A stretch of DNA of 64,000 bases, from positions 1-64,000 of the forward strand of contig NZ_JABXKL010000103.1 in the NCBI RefSeq assembly GCF_017114995.1, in the 5' to 3' direction. Position numbers and translations under genes: made by a program. The notes beneath the pieces are model-generated. The model was not told the DNA's origin, made no database searches, and worked only from the letters and a program-made list of their open reading frames with translations. This document shows positions 1-8,294 of this stretch, in pieces. Position 1 is the first letter of the stretch, and every line of letters starts with the position of its first letter. Source of the DNA: Nostoc sp. NMS9. GTDB taxonomy: Bacteria > Cyanobacteriota > Cyanobacteriia > Cyanobacteriales > Nostocaceae.

Positions 1-226
1 TCCGCGCTTCCTAAATATTCTCGAATGGCTGGTACTTTATTTTTTCGCAAGTCCCTTAGCGTCAACTTAAGGCAGATGCCCTGTCAAGTCTTCTTTGCGT
101 CTCTTGCTAATGCGATCGCTTTTCTATAAAAGGAGAAGTGTCTTCGACAGGAGAAGCGATCGCAGTGTTTATTTTATAGTCGCAGATAAGATAAGAGAGT
201 AACATGCTCCTCACACACAAGTAGCA

Positions 227-1549
227 ATGACCTCAACCCTGCGGAAATTTCCCCGTCTCAATGCTCCGACGCTCCACAAGTTGCCCAATGGTTTGACAAT
301 CATTGTCGAGCAAATGCCAGTTGAAGCTGTAAACCTCAACTTATGGATAAAAGTTGGCTCTGCTGTAGAACCTGATGCCATTAACGGCATGGCTCACTTT
401 TTAGAACACATGATTTTTAAAGGAACAGAACGACTGGCTAGCGGCGAATTTGAACGTCGAATTGAAGAACGGGGTGCTGTTACCAATGCCGCTACTAGCC
501 AAGACTATACTCATTACTATATAACTACTGCCCCCAAAGATTTTGCCGAGCTTGCGCCACTACAAATAGATGTAGTATCGAATGCGAGTATTCCTGATGA
601 TGCCTTTGAACGTGAGCGATTGGTAGTTTTAGAAGAAATTAGACGTTCAGAGGATAATCCCCAACGGCGTACATATCGGCGGGCGATGGAGACAGCCTTT
701 GATTATCTACCCTATCGCCGTGCGGTATTGGGGCCAGAATCGGTGATTGCTGAACTTAAACCCCAGCAGATGCGAGATTTTCATGCTAATTGGTATCAAC
801 CCCAGTCAATTACTGCTGTAGCTGTGGGCAATTTGCCCGTGGAAGAATTAATTGCAACTGTTACTGAAGGATTTACAAAAGCTAATAAAACTCTCCATTC
901 CCCCTTATCCCCAGAGGGGGCCCCACATTCCCCCTTATCCCCAGAGGGGGCACCACCTTCCCCACTCCCTCCTGAGTCACCATTTACAGAAATTGTCCGT
1001 CGAGAATTTATCGATGAAAGTCTGCAACAAGCAAGGCTAGTGATGGTTTGGCGGGTTCCAGGAATGACCCAGTTAGATCGCACCTATGGATTGGATGTTT
1101 TAGCAGGAATTTTGGGACACGGACGGACATCAAGACTGGTGAGGGATTTACGAGAAGAACGGGGATTGGTTTCTTCAATTTCTGTGAGCAACATGAGCAA
1201 TGAGCTACAAGGGATATTTTATATTTCAGCTAAATGTGCAGTGGAAAATTTACCAGTTGTAGAGGATGCGATCGCTCAACATATTGGCAAACTACAAACA
1301 GAGTTGGTAACAGAATCAGAAATTGCCCGTATACGGCTCAGAGTAGCTAACAAATTTGTTTTTGGTAACGAAACACCAAGCGATCGCTCTGGGTTGTATG
1401 GTTATTATCAATCTTTGGTGGGAGATTTGGAACCCGCCTTTAACTACCCAGCGATAATTCAGAGCCAAGATGCAACAGACTTGATGCAAGCAGCCAAAGA
1501 GTATCTATCTCCAGATGCTTATGGTGTAGTTTTCGTCAAGCCCTTTTAG
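227..1549 (+). CDS. M16 family zinc metallopeptidase (processing-peptidase-like)
   Basis: The 440-residue protein has the inverted zinc motif HFLEH at residues 57-61 and a downstream conserved glutamate pair in VLEEIRR near 136-137, which complete the HxxEH...E metal site of M16 peptidases. The second half has the usual M16 C-terminal fold features, including a GHGRTSRLVRDLRE segment. Length fits single-subunit M16B peptidases, which in cyanobacteria often work as pairs; no partner lies downstream here, and the upstream sequence is outside the window. An odd low-complexity insert at residues about 224-253 contains two copies of HSPLSPEGAP and one degenerate copy. It comes from a Nostoc-type intergenic repeat that has entered the gene in frame. 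The ATG start follows a purine-poor leader, so the start is chosen mainly by homology of the N-terminus. Confidence 0.9.
   Translation: MTSTLRKFPRLNAPTLHKLPNGLTIIVEQMPVEAVNLNLWIKVGSAVEPDAINGMAHFLEHMIFKGTERLASGEFERRIEERGAVTNAATSQDYTHYYITTAPKDFAELAPLQIDVVSNASIPDDAFERERLVVLEEIRRSEDNPQRRTYRRAMETAFDYLPYRRAVLGPESVIAELKPQQMRDFHANWYQPQSITAVAVGNLPVEELIATVTEGFTKANKTLHSPLSPEGAPHSPLSPEGAPPSPLPPESPFTEIVRREFIDESLQQARLVMVWRVPGMTQLDRTYGLDVLAGILGHGRTSRLVRDLREERGLVSSISVSNMSNELQGIFYISAKCAVENLPVVEDAIAQHIGKLQTELVTESEIARIRLRVANKFVFGNETPSDRSGLYGYYQSLVGDLEPAFNYPAIIQSQDATDLMQAAKEYLSPDAYGVVFVKPF
896..965 (+). repeat. In-frame 30-bp tandem repeat inside the M16 peptidase gene
   Basis: Two near-identical 30-bp units begin at 896 and 926, each with CCCCTTATCCCCAGAGGGGG at its core, followed by a decayed third copy. 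The C-rich/G-rich palindrome matches the kind of repeat seen between genes elsewhere in this window (for example near 20300 and 34400). The unit length is a multiple of three, so the reading frame is kept. Confidence 0.85.
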
Positions 1550-1671
1550 AGTTAAGAGTGAGGAGTTATGAGTAAAAAACCATGATTGAGACTCCTCACT
1601 CCTAAGTTTTATTTAGCTCCTTACTTCTAACTCATAACTCATAACTCCTAACTCCTAACTTTTATTTAATC
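1550..1671. repeat. Short tandem heptamer-like repeats between genes
   Basis: The gap is filled with iterations of ACTCCTA and ACTCATA on one side and their complements (GAGTTAAGAGTGAGGAG) on the other, so it can fold into a long imperfect hairpin. This resembles the STRR-type repeats of heterocystous cyanobacteria. It may also end transcription of the upstream gene, though there is no clear T-run. Confidence 0.6.
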
Positions 1672-2556
1672 ATGTGGACTCAAATCGACGCGCATATTAG
1701 CCAGGTGACTGGCGAAAAATTTCAAAGTCAGCAACGGCGATCGGTTGGTGGCGGGTGCATCAACCAAGGTTATGCTGTCTCTAATGGTGAGATAACCTAC
1801 TTCGTCAAACAAAACCTTGCATCTCAAGTTGCAATGTTTGAAGCTGAGGCGTTGGGTTTAGAGCAAATGCTCGCAACAGCTAGTATTCGCATCCCCAAAC
1901 CAATTTGCTGGGGTACTGCTGATAATTCTAGCTATATCGTCCTGGAATGGTTGGAACTTGGTAGCGGTAATACTGAATCCTCTCTACGAGACGCTCCGCG
2001 ATGGGAAGAGATGGGGCGGAAGTTGGCAGCGATGCACAAAGCTAGTAGCAGTCAAGGTTTTGGTTGGAAAATTAACAATACTATTGGTTCCACGCCACAA
2101 ATTAATACTTGGACAGCAGACTGGGTGGAATTTTATGTTAAACATCGCCTGGGTTATCAATTTCAATTAGCAAGGCGGAGGGGAGGTAATTTCCCTAAAG
2201 AAGATAAGTTATTAGCGGTGATTCCTGAACTATTAGCAGATCGTCAAGTGCAACCTTCGTTGGTACATGGCGATTTATGGGGCGGAAATGCTGGATGTAC
2301 TGCGTTGGGAGAACCAGTGATATTTGATCCAGCAACTTATTTTGGCGATCGCGAAGTTGATATCGCCATGACAGAATTGTTTGGTGGGTTCCCAGCAGCG
2401 TTTTATAAGGGTTACAACGAAGTCTTTCCTTTAGAGCCAGGTTATGAGCAGAGAAAAACACTTTATAACCTCTATCACATATTGAATCACTTCAATTTAT
2501 TTGGTGGCGGTTATAGTTCTCAAGCAAATCAGATGATTGACCAGATTTTGCATTGA
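1672..2556 (+). CDS. Fructosamine/ketosamine-3-kinase family protein
   Basis: The 294-residue protein belongs to the FN3K family of aminoglycoside-kinase-like phosphotransferases, which phosphorylate sugar adducts on proteins and so promote deglycation. The catalytic-loop motif VHGDLWGGN is at about residues 198-206, followed by a metal-binding IFDPATYFGDRE segment. The N-terminal lysine of the nucleotide site is in YFVKQN near residue 46. An unusual SLRDAPR peptide at about residue 104 comes from an in-frame Nostoc repeat. The gene stands alone between an STRR-type repeat and a strong terminator hairpin at 2726. Function in the cyanobacterial cell is inferred from family only. Confidence 0.9.
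   Translation: MWTQIDAHISQVTGEKFQSQQRRSVGGGCINQGYAVSNGEITYFVKQNLASQVAMFEAEALGLEQMLATASIRIPKPICWGTADNSSYIVLEWLELGSGNTESSLRDAPRWEEMGRKLAAMHKASSSQGFGWKINNTIGSTPQINTWTADWVEFYVKHRLGYQFQLARRRGGNFPKEDKLLAVIPELLADRQVQPSLVHGDLWGGNAGCTALGEPVIFDPATYFGDREVDIAMTELFGGFPAAFYKGYNEVFPLEPGYEQRKTLYNLYHILNHFNLFGGGYSSQANQMIDQILH
1980..2003 (+). repeat. In-frame palindromic repeat encoding SLRDAPR
   Basis: CTCTACGAGACGCTCCGCG is a very common Nostoc short repeat. The same sequence family occurs at 31772-31794 (inside the IS4 transposase, also read as SLRDAPR), near 32230-32260, and around 60200-60220. Here it is inside the FN3K gene without breaking the frame. Confidence 0.75.
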
Positions 2557-2939
2557 ACTTCACTTTTTTACAAAGTCCCAATAGTCCGAATCGCTCTTCC
2601 ACAACAAAAGCACGTAGAAAAGCAATTGCCTGTAGTGGAATGCTGGCGTTAATGCCCAGCAGTATGTAGACTACCTATAACCTAGCATAACATTCTAAAA
2701 AATTAGAATTCTAGAGAGCGCGATGGTCACTCACACTAAATCTTATGTGCGAGTGACTAATTTTTTTGTATGATTCCACTTTTATAGTACTATTGTACCA
2801 AATCAGTGTTTTGTTTACTGATTTTGAAAGTATTCAAGAGTCGGAGAGGCAAGATTCATAATTAATAGAAATTAATTTTTGGGCTTGGCACTACTCCGTT
2901 GGCCTGTCATTTTGTCACAAATATTAATAATAAATAAAA
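2557..2939. other. Intergenic region upstream of the SNF2 helicase gene
   Basis: I see no gene in this 383-bp gap. It holds the terminator hairpin at 2726-2767, and the base composition drops to AT-rich just before the helicase start, marking the boundary of the atypical segment. Confidence 0.5.
2726..2767 (+). terminator. Rho-independent terminator-like hairpin
   Basis: GTCACTCACAC (2726-2736) pairs with GTGCGAGTGAC (2747-2757) with one mismatch around a 10-base loop, followed by TAATTTTTTT. It probably closes transcription from the fructosamine-kinase side. Confidence 0.7.
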
Positions 2940-5900
2940 ATGGCTAAAAAATCAAAAGGTAATGAATCTGAACCACAGTCTAATTTAGATAACGAAAACA
3001 CTAACATGAAATGGCCTCCTAATGCATTATTTCCTCTTAATCTTCCTAGTGAAAAGAGAAATGTTAAGCAAGAAGTTATTAAAGATATTAATTCAAGTGA
3101 AAATTATTTAATAAACACAGGATTTAGTTCGCTGGGAAATATCATAGATATTTTTAATACTGAGGTTGATATGTCGACAATTAATTCTGTGCGTATTCTT
3201 CTTGGTTCAGAGCCTGATAACCGCCCCAGAAAATTTTGGAAAATAGTTGATTTACAAAAAGAAATAAAAGACTATTGGTTAGAGCGTAGATATTCTTTAT
3301 TGAAGGGCGGAAACATTATTAAAACTATTGAGTATATTAGAACTGGTAAACTCCATTTTAAAATTTTGGATAATTTTCATGCAAAACTCTATATTGGCGA
3401 AAGTCATGCAATTTCAGGTTCCTCTAATTTTAGCAAAAATGGTTTATCCCAACAGTTAGAAGCTAATGTCAGGGTTTATAAGAATTCTATTATACTTTTT
3501 GAAAAACAACAGTATGAAGGAATGGATCAGATTGCGGAAAATTATTATAAATTGGGGCAAGACTATAAAGATGAAATCATAGGTTTATTAGAAAAATTAA
3601 TGTCAATAACATCGTGGGAAGAAGCTTTGGCAAGAGCGATCGCAGAAATCCTAGAATGCAATTGGTTCAAAGAATTTCCTCAACTATATGAAAAATTAAA
3701 TAATATTAGCTTGTGGCCTGCACAGAGATATGGTTTAGGACAAGCATTATATATATTACAAACTCAAGGTTGTGTCTTGATTGCCGATCCAACTGGTTCT
3801 GGTAAGACTAAGCTCATCAGCACACTTCAATTATTACTATTTTACTGGTTGTGGGAGTCTGACAGAATGAATAAATCATATATATTGACAATATGTCCGC
3901 CAATAGTACAAAACAATTGGCATCAAGAATCTGTTGATATAGGCTTTGCTCAGAGTTCACAGGTTTCAATGGGATTATTAAGCCATTCTCATAACTCTAG
4001 ACATAAAAATATTTTGAAAGAAATTCAAATAGCTAATATCTTAACGATAGATGAAGCTCATAATTATTTAAATTCAAAATCTCAGCGAAGTGATAATATT
4101 TCAAAGCATAAAGCTGACTATGTTATTCTTTCTACCGCCACACCTATTAGCAAGCAAGTCAGAGATTTATTACGCTTGATAGAAATGCTTGATGTCGATA
4201 ACTTAGATAATGATGAATTAAATCAGTTAAAAAGACTGAAAAAAGGTGGATTATTGAAGAATGCTAAAGAAACAGAGAATTTAAGAAAATATATTAAAAA
4301 ATTTATTCTACGTAGAACTAAAAAGCAATTTAAAAATTTAATTGAACAAGAACCAGAGAAGTATAAAGATAAATTCGGAAGATTATGTCGATATCCCAAA
4401 ACTGAGAGTCACACTTATGCTACTAAAGAAACAACAAAGGACAAATCAATAGCCTTAGAAATTAATAATCTTGCTAAACAGTTAAAGGGAATTATATATT
4501 TACAAAAGTTAGAAAAGACTGACTATTATTTTGAAATTGGAGAGGAAGCTTATATTAAGATGAGGTTAAATACAGCAAACACGCTAGCAATATTTGCTGT
4601 ACAAGCAACATTGAGGTCTTCGAGAGTAGCTTTAATAGAACTTATAGAAGGAACAAAAGTAGTTCTAGATGAATTCAAATTTACAACTTCTAAAACACAC
4701 TCTGGAAACATTATTGAAAAATTAGAAACCTATAAAATAAAACTTCCTGACAATAAGCTTTCTGATGATTTGCTCCCATCCTGGCTAACAAATTTAGCAG
4801 AATATCAAAAACTTTGTGATGAAGAAATTAAAATATACACACAAATAGCACAGTTAGTAAGAAAAATCTCACCTGCACGCGAAAATTCAAAAGTCAATAA
4901 ACTAGTTAAACTTTTTGAAAATCACAATTTAGTTATTGCATTTGATAGTACTATAATAACTCTAGATTATTTGAAAAAGCTGATTACAGAAAATCACACA
5001 AATATCGAAACTTATATAGTGACTGGAACAACAACAAAAGATACAGCATTAAAAAAATTTGAACTAGGTTCAAAAGAGAAAAATATTTTGGGATTGCTTT
5101 CTGACTGTATGTCAGAAGGTGTTAATTTACAGCAGGCATCTGCTGTATTATTTTTAGATATGCCAACTGTTCTCCGAATAGCTGAACAACGTATTGGTAG
5201 AATTGATAGATTGGACAGTCCTCATAAAAAAATTCAAGTTTTCTGGCCATCTGACTCTGATGAATTTGCGCTGAGGACAGATAAAAAATTAATTAAAACT
5301 TCTTTAGATGCAGAGAGTTTAATTGGATTAAACTTTGACATCCCACCTCAAATTTTAGATAAACACATGGATCAAATTGTACGTCCTAAAGACTTTGTAG
5401 AGGCTTTGGAAGAACTTGAGCAAGAAGACTATATTTGGGAAGGGATACAAGATGCCTTTAAACCAGTTCATGATTTATATGAAGGAGAAAATTCACTTAT
5501 ACAAAAAAAGGATTATTTATATTTTAAAGATGTGAATGCAAGCATAAAAGTCAAAATAAGTATATTAGAATCTAAAGAAAGTTGGTTATTTATAGCAACG
5601 AGAGGAGGCAAATTATCACCACCCAGATGGTATTTTATTGATTCAAAAGATTGTATCTATTCAGAGCTACCAGAGATATGTAGAGAACTAAGAGCAAAAT
5701 TGAACACATCAATTAAACCAGAGATGTGGACTGACACAACAACTAAAGTTCTAAGTCGATGTCTTCAGCTTCTTAAAAACAATGAAATTAAACTCTTACC
5801 AAATAAGAGAAGAAGAGCATTAGAAGTTGTCCAGTTTATAATTGAAAGACAATTACAGATAACTAAAAATGCCTCTAAAAAGAGTCTATATGAAGAAGTA

Positions 5901-6185
5901 CTTGAGCTATTTAAACCAACTTCAATAGACTCAGAGTATAGTATCAATTATTATCTTTTTTCACAGCAATGGCTTGATATACTTAATCCTTATTTATTTG
6001 ACAAACGCCAAGACAGAAAATACAAAAGACAAATTGTTAGTTTAAATGACTTGAAAGAAGATAAAGAATTTCACAATATTTTACTTAACACTGAAAATTT
6101 AGAACAAATAATCAATAATATACCGTATACTCAACCAATTTGGCAAAATGTTGCTGCTTGCATTATTAGCATTTCATCAAAATAA
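2940..6185 (+). CDS. PLD-nuclease/SNF2-type DEAH helicase fusion, candidate defence protein
   Basis: This 1081-residue protein joins a phospholipase-D-like nuclease motif to a superfamily 2 helicase. Near residue 146 it has HAKLYIG followed by SGSSNFSKNGL, the HxK...N pattern of PLD nucleases. Walker A is ADPTGSGKT (about 281-290), the DEAH box is in ILTIDEAHN (about 370), and helicase motifs V-VI appear as SEGVNLQQA and QRIGRIDR (about 750). The roughly 300-residue C-terminus is not recognised. PLD plus SNF2-like helicase is a combination seen in DNA restriction and repair systems. The gene is clearly more AT-rich than its neighbours, which suggests horizontal transfer, yet it contains one HIP1 site near 3637, so it is not very recent. 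No methylase or other partner is adjacent. The exact role is unknown. Confidence 0.85.
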   Translation: MAKKSKGNESEPQSNLDNENTNMKWPPNALFPLNLPSEKRNVKQEVIKDINSSENYLINTGFSSLGNIIDIFNTEVDMSTINSVRILLGSEPDNRPRKFWKIVDLQKEIKDYWLERRYSLLKGGNIIKTIEYIRTGKLHFKILDNFHAKLYIGESHAISGSSNFSKNGLSQQLEANVRVYKNSIILFEKQQYEGMDQIAENYYKLGQDYKDEIIGLLEKLMSITSWEEALARAIAEILECNWFKEFPQLYEKLNNISLWPAQRYGLGQALYILQTQGCVLIADPTGSGKTKLISTLQLLLFYWLWESDRMNKSYILTICPPIVQNNWHQESVDIGFAQSSQVSMGLLSHSHNSRHKNILKEIQIANILTIDEAHNYLNSKSQRSDNISKHKADYVILSTATPISKQVRDLLRLIEMLDVDNLDNDELNQLKRLKKGGLLKNAKETENLRKYIKKFILRRTKKQFKNLIEQEPEKYKDKFGRLCRYPKTESHTYATKETTKDKSIALEINNLAKQLKGIIYLQKLEKTDYYFEIGEEAYIKMRLNTANTLAIFAVQATLRSSRVALIELIEGTKVVLDEFKFTTSKTHSGNIIEKLETYKIKLPDNKLSDDLLPSWLTNLAEYQKLCDEEIKIYTQIAQLVRKISPARENSKVNKLVKLFENHNLVIAFDSTIITLDYLKKLITENHTNIETYIVTGTTTKDTALKKFELGSKEKNILGLLSDCMSEGVNLQQASAVLFLDMPTVLRIAEQRIGRIDRLDSPHKKIQVFWPSDSDEFALRTDKKLIKTSLDAESLIGLNFDIPPQILDKHMDQIVRPKDFVEALEELEQEDYIWEGIQDAFKPVHDLYEGENSLIQKKDYLYFKDVNASIKVKISILESKESWLFIATRGGKLSPPRWYFIDSKDCIYSELPEICRELRAKLNTSIKPEMWTDTTTKVLSRCLQLLKNNEIKLLPNKRRRALEVVQFIIERQLQITKNASKKSLYEEVLELFKPTSIDSEYSINYYLFSQQWLDILNPYLFDKRQDRKYKRQIVSLNDLKEDKEFHNILLNTENLEQIINNIPYTQPIWQNVAACIISISSK

Positions 6186-6457
6186 ATAATTGCGCTTTGT
6201 GAAAAAATGTATTAGATAATGATTCTTGTACAACTTTGTAGTTTTTAAGCATAGGAAAAGGTGATCGTCACTCAAAACTTACTTAGAAGTATTGTAAAAG
6301 TAAAACTTCTGAGTCAGTCAACTTAAGTTATAGCAATTTTCAGCTTTATAAACCTTGGTTAGGACAGGAAATAGGCAGTGGGAAAAGACAAGATTTTTTC
6401 GTAATCTTACTAAATATCAACTACTAGTTCTATCTTGTATTAAAGTTGATATTGTAG

Positions 6458-6883
6458 TTAATATTTGGCTCTTGCATTTGATGCAACTATGTCCTTCTTT
6501 TCGTGGGGTGTAACTTTGGCATAGCGAACGGTAAAATTAAACACACGCTCTGCTGCATCTTGATAGGAAAGCTGAAAGGGCTGTTTGCGCAAGATATAGC
6601 GGTCTATTTCTAAGTGCCAAGCTGGGGGCAAATTCTCTAGAAAACGTTCGATTTCGCTTCGCAACGGTAATGATAATTCGCTGCGTTCGAGAAGTAAGTT
6701 TGCAATGATTTGGGCTTGTTCAATTTGCCCGATGTCTGTCAACGCATTGATACATCTATGTAATGCTCTGATGCGTGGTTCTTTCCAATCGTTATTGTTA
6801 CCGATGAGTAACTTACGTTGAGCGATCGCTTTAATTAACTTAGAGATATTAGGGTCTTCTCCCCACATCATACCGATACTCAA
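6458..6883 (-). CDS. Hypothetical protein, possibly 5'-truncated
   Basis: The 141-residue protein is not recognised. It is helical and charged, with repeats of leucine-rich amphipathic segments, and has no signal peptide or membrane segment. Its apparent start lies exactly where a DUF1016 remnant on the opposite strand begins (about 6881), so the gene may have lost its true 5' end at that junction. Codon use looks normal for the genome and includes a HIP1 site near 6823. Confidence 0.55.
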   Translation of the reverse strand: MSIGMMWGEDPNISKLIKAIAQRKLLIGNNNDWKEPRIRALHRCINALTDIGQIEQAQIIANLLLERSELSLPLRSEIERFLENLPPAWHLEIDRYILRKQPFQLSYQDAAERVFNFTVRYAKVTPHEKKDIVASNARAKY

Positions 6884-7153
6884 CAGCAGGGCGCTACTTG
6901 GGGAAAATCCGTAGTAGAACAGTTAGCAAAAGACTTACAAGCAGAGTTTCCAGGAATTAGTGGATTCTCTACTGCTAACCTCTGGCGGATGAGGCTTTTT
7001 TATGAATTTTATGTCAACAATGAAAAACTCGCACCATTGGTGCGAGAAATTGGATGGAGTCACAATCTGGTCATTGTAGAGAAGTGCAAAGATGACCTAG
7101 AACGGGAATTCTATATCAGAATGACTCGGATAGAATATCGTTTTCGGAGTTAA
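6881..7153 (+). pseudogene. DUF1016 (YhcG-type nuclease) N-terminal fragment
   Basis: Reading in one frame up to the TAA at 7151 gives a run with GATWGKSVVEQLAKDL, FSTANLWRMRLFYEFY and EIGWSHNLVIVEKCKDD, which are the hallmarks of the DUF1016 N-terminal helix-turn-helix domain. No start codon or first part is present, and the C-terminal PD-(D/E)XK nuclease domain is missing because a stop follows FYIRMTRIEYRFRS. It is a dead remnant of a full gene of about 350 codons. Confidence 0.75.
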
Positions 7154-7594
7154 TTACTTCCCAAAACCTTTACCACGGTTTTTATTTTTTGCTGGCTCTA
7201 GTGTCATTAGCTCTGCTTTAAAACCTCTGGAGTTTTGCAACATTAACTTACGAATTCGCTGGCGTTGGTAAGCCTGCACTTCAGTAGCTAGGGGATGATT
7301 AGAGTCAATTCTTAGGTGAGTAATAGAAGAAACATATTTTTCTTTACTTTCGGGATTATTCGGCTCTTTTAGTCCGCACATAATCCCACCTTCATCTCCT
7401 GAATAGCCAACGAAATCAATTTCAAATTCTCTGTCTGGATCAGCGTTTTCCCCTTTTTGCCTTAATGTCTTCAAAAACTCCTTCCCTGCTCGTGCTTTAA
7501 TGGGTAAGTTCTCTTTGAGTTTTTCAGTTAGTGCCTTTGCTGCATTGTAATCATCAATTCTCATTGGTCTTTCTCTATACGTAGTTTTTCTCAC
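7154..7594 (-). CDS. Hypothetical protein
   Basis: The 146-residue soluble protein is not recognised. It is rich in lysine and arginine, ends in a basic tail NKNRGKGFGK, and has a central acidic segment with FVGYSGDEGGIMCGL. An alternative ATG ten codons downstream (7564) gives MRIDDYNAAK and looks like the more natural beginning. It converges tail to tail with the DUF1016 remnant. The coherent composition and length support a real gene, but no function can be given. Confidence 0.6.
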   Translation of the reverse strand: MRKTTYRERPMRIDDYNAAKALTEKLKENLPIKARAGKEFLKTLRQKGENADPDREFEIDFVGYSGDEGGIMCGLKEPNNPESKEKYVSSITHLRIDSNHPLATEVQAYQRQRIRKLMLQNSRGFKAELMTLEPAKNKNRGKGFGK

Positions 7595-7673
7595 CTAAAA
7601 GAATACTACTATCATCACTTGACAGTCTTTAAAATTTTAGATACCACATTTAGCGATCGCTCCTCTATCCCCA

Positions 7674-8294
7674 GTGAAACACTATCAACAACAAACCAAC
7701 GCCTTCCCCAGCGATTACCTAAACAACTTGTGGGGAGAAATCCAAGCTTGTCCTTACTTTGCTATCAACAACCTCAACCGCGATTTTGTCGCCACTAAAG
7801 GATTTTCTGTAGTGTTCCAGCGTTCTGGATTACCAAAAGTAGAACAGCAGTTTCCCTACTTCAAGCCTTACTTAGATTTAGCTCTCCAGCCGAATTGTAA
7901 TGCTTTTTACCTCAATCCTTTACAGCTAAAGGAAGGCTCCCGCGTCGATCCGCATATTGATCGCTCCCTGCGTTCCTACTCCAAAACCATTGAACCACCT
8001 GCGGTTGTCAGTGTTCTCTATGTGCGCGTACCTGCGGATATGGAAGGGGGAGAATTGGTATTGCGATCGCACAAACGCCAACTTGGGCAAATTAAGCCCC
8101 AATTCAATACTTTAGTTTATTTTCAAGGTGATTTAACCCATTCGGTTAACGCTGTCAAAACCCCAGGAAATCGCTTAAGTTTAGTTTGTGAACAGTATAG
8201 TTTGAGTGAAGCTGAACTTCAGGAAATCCCTGAGTTTACTGTTGAGTCAAGAAGCACTCAGTCTACAACCAAAAAGAGAAAGTATGCCTCATAG
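7674..8294 (+). CDS. 2-oxoglutarate/Fe(II)-dependent dioxygenase (prolyl-4-hydroxylase-like)
   Basis: The 206-residue protein shows the iron facial triad of the P4Hc-type double-stranded beta helix: H and D in DPHIDRS near residue 97, the distal H in GDLTHSVNAV near 157, and the 2-oxoglutarate-binding arginine in GNRLSLVCEQY near 170. Substrate is unknown; family members hydroxylate proteins or small molecules. The start is a GTG at 7674, since no ATG fits the conserved N-terminus. The last 11 bases overlap the start of cas6, so the two genes are probably co-transcribed and translationally coupled. Confidence 0.85.
   Translation: MKHYQQQTNAFPSDYLNNLWGEIQACPYFAINNLNRDFVATKGFSVVFQRSGLPKVEQQFPYFKPYLDLALQPNCNAFYLNPLQLKEGSRVDPHIDRSLRSYSKTIEPPAVVSVLYVRVPADMEGGELVLRSHKRQLGQIKPQFNTLVYFQGDLTHSVNAVKTPGNRLSLVCEQYSLSEAELQEIPEFTVESRSTQSTTKKRKYAS

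Noticed and set aside
796-1083. 95-codon minus-strand frame inside the M16 gene
   Set aside because: It is the shadow of the in-frame repeat and the M16 coding sequence; the M16 frame is clearly the conserved one.
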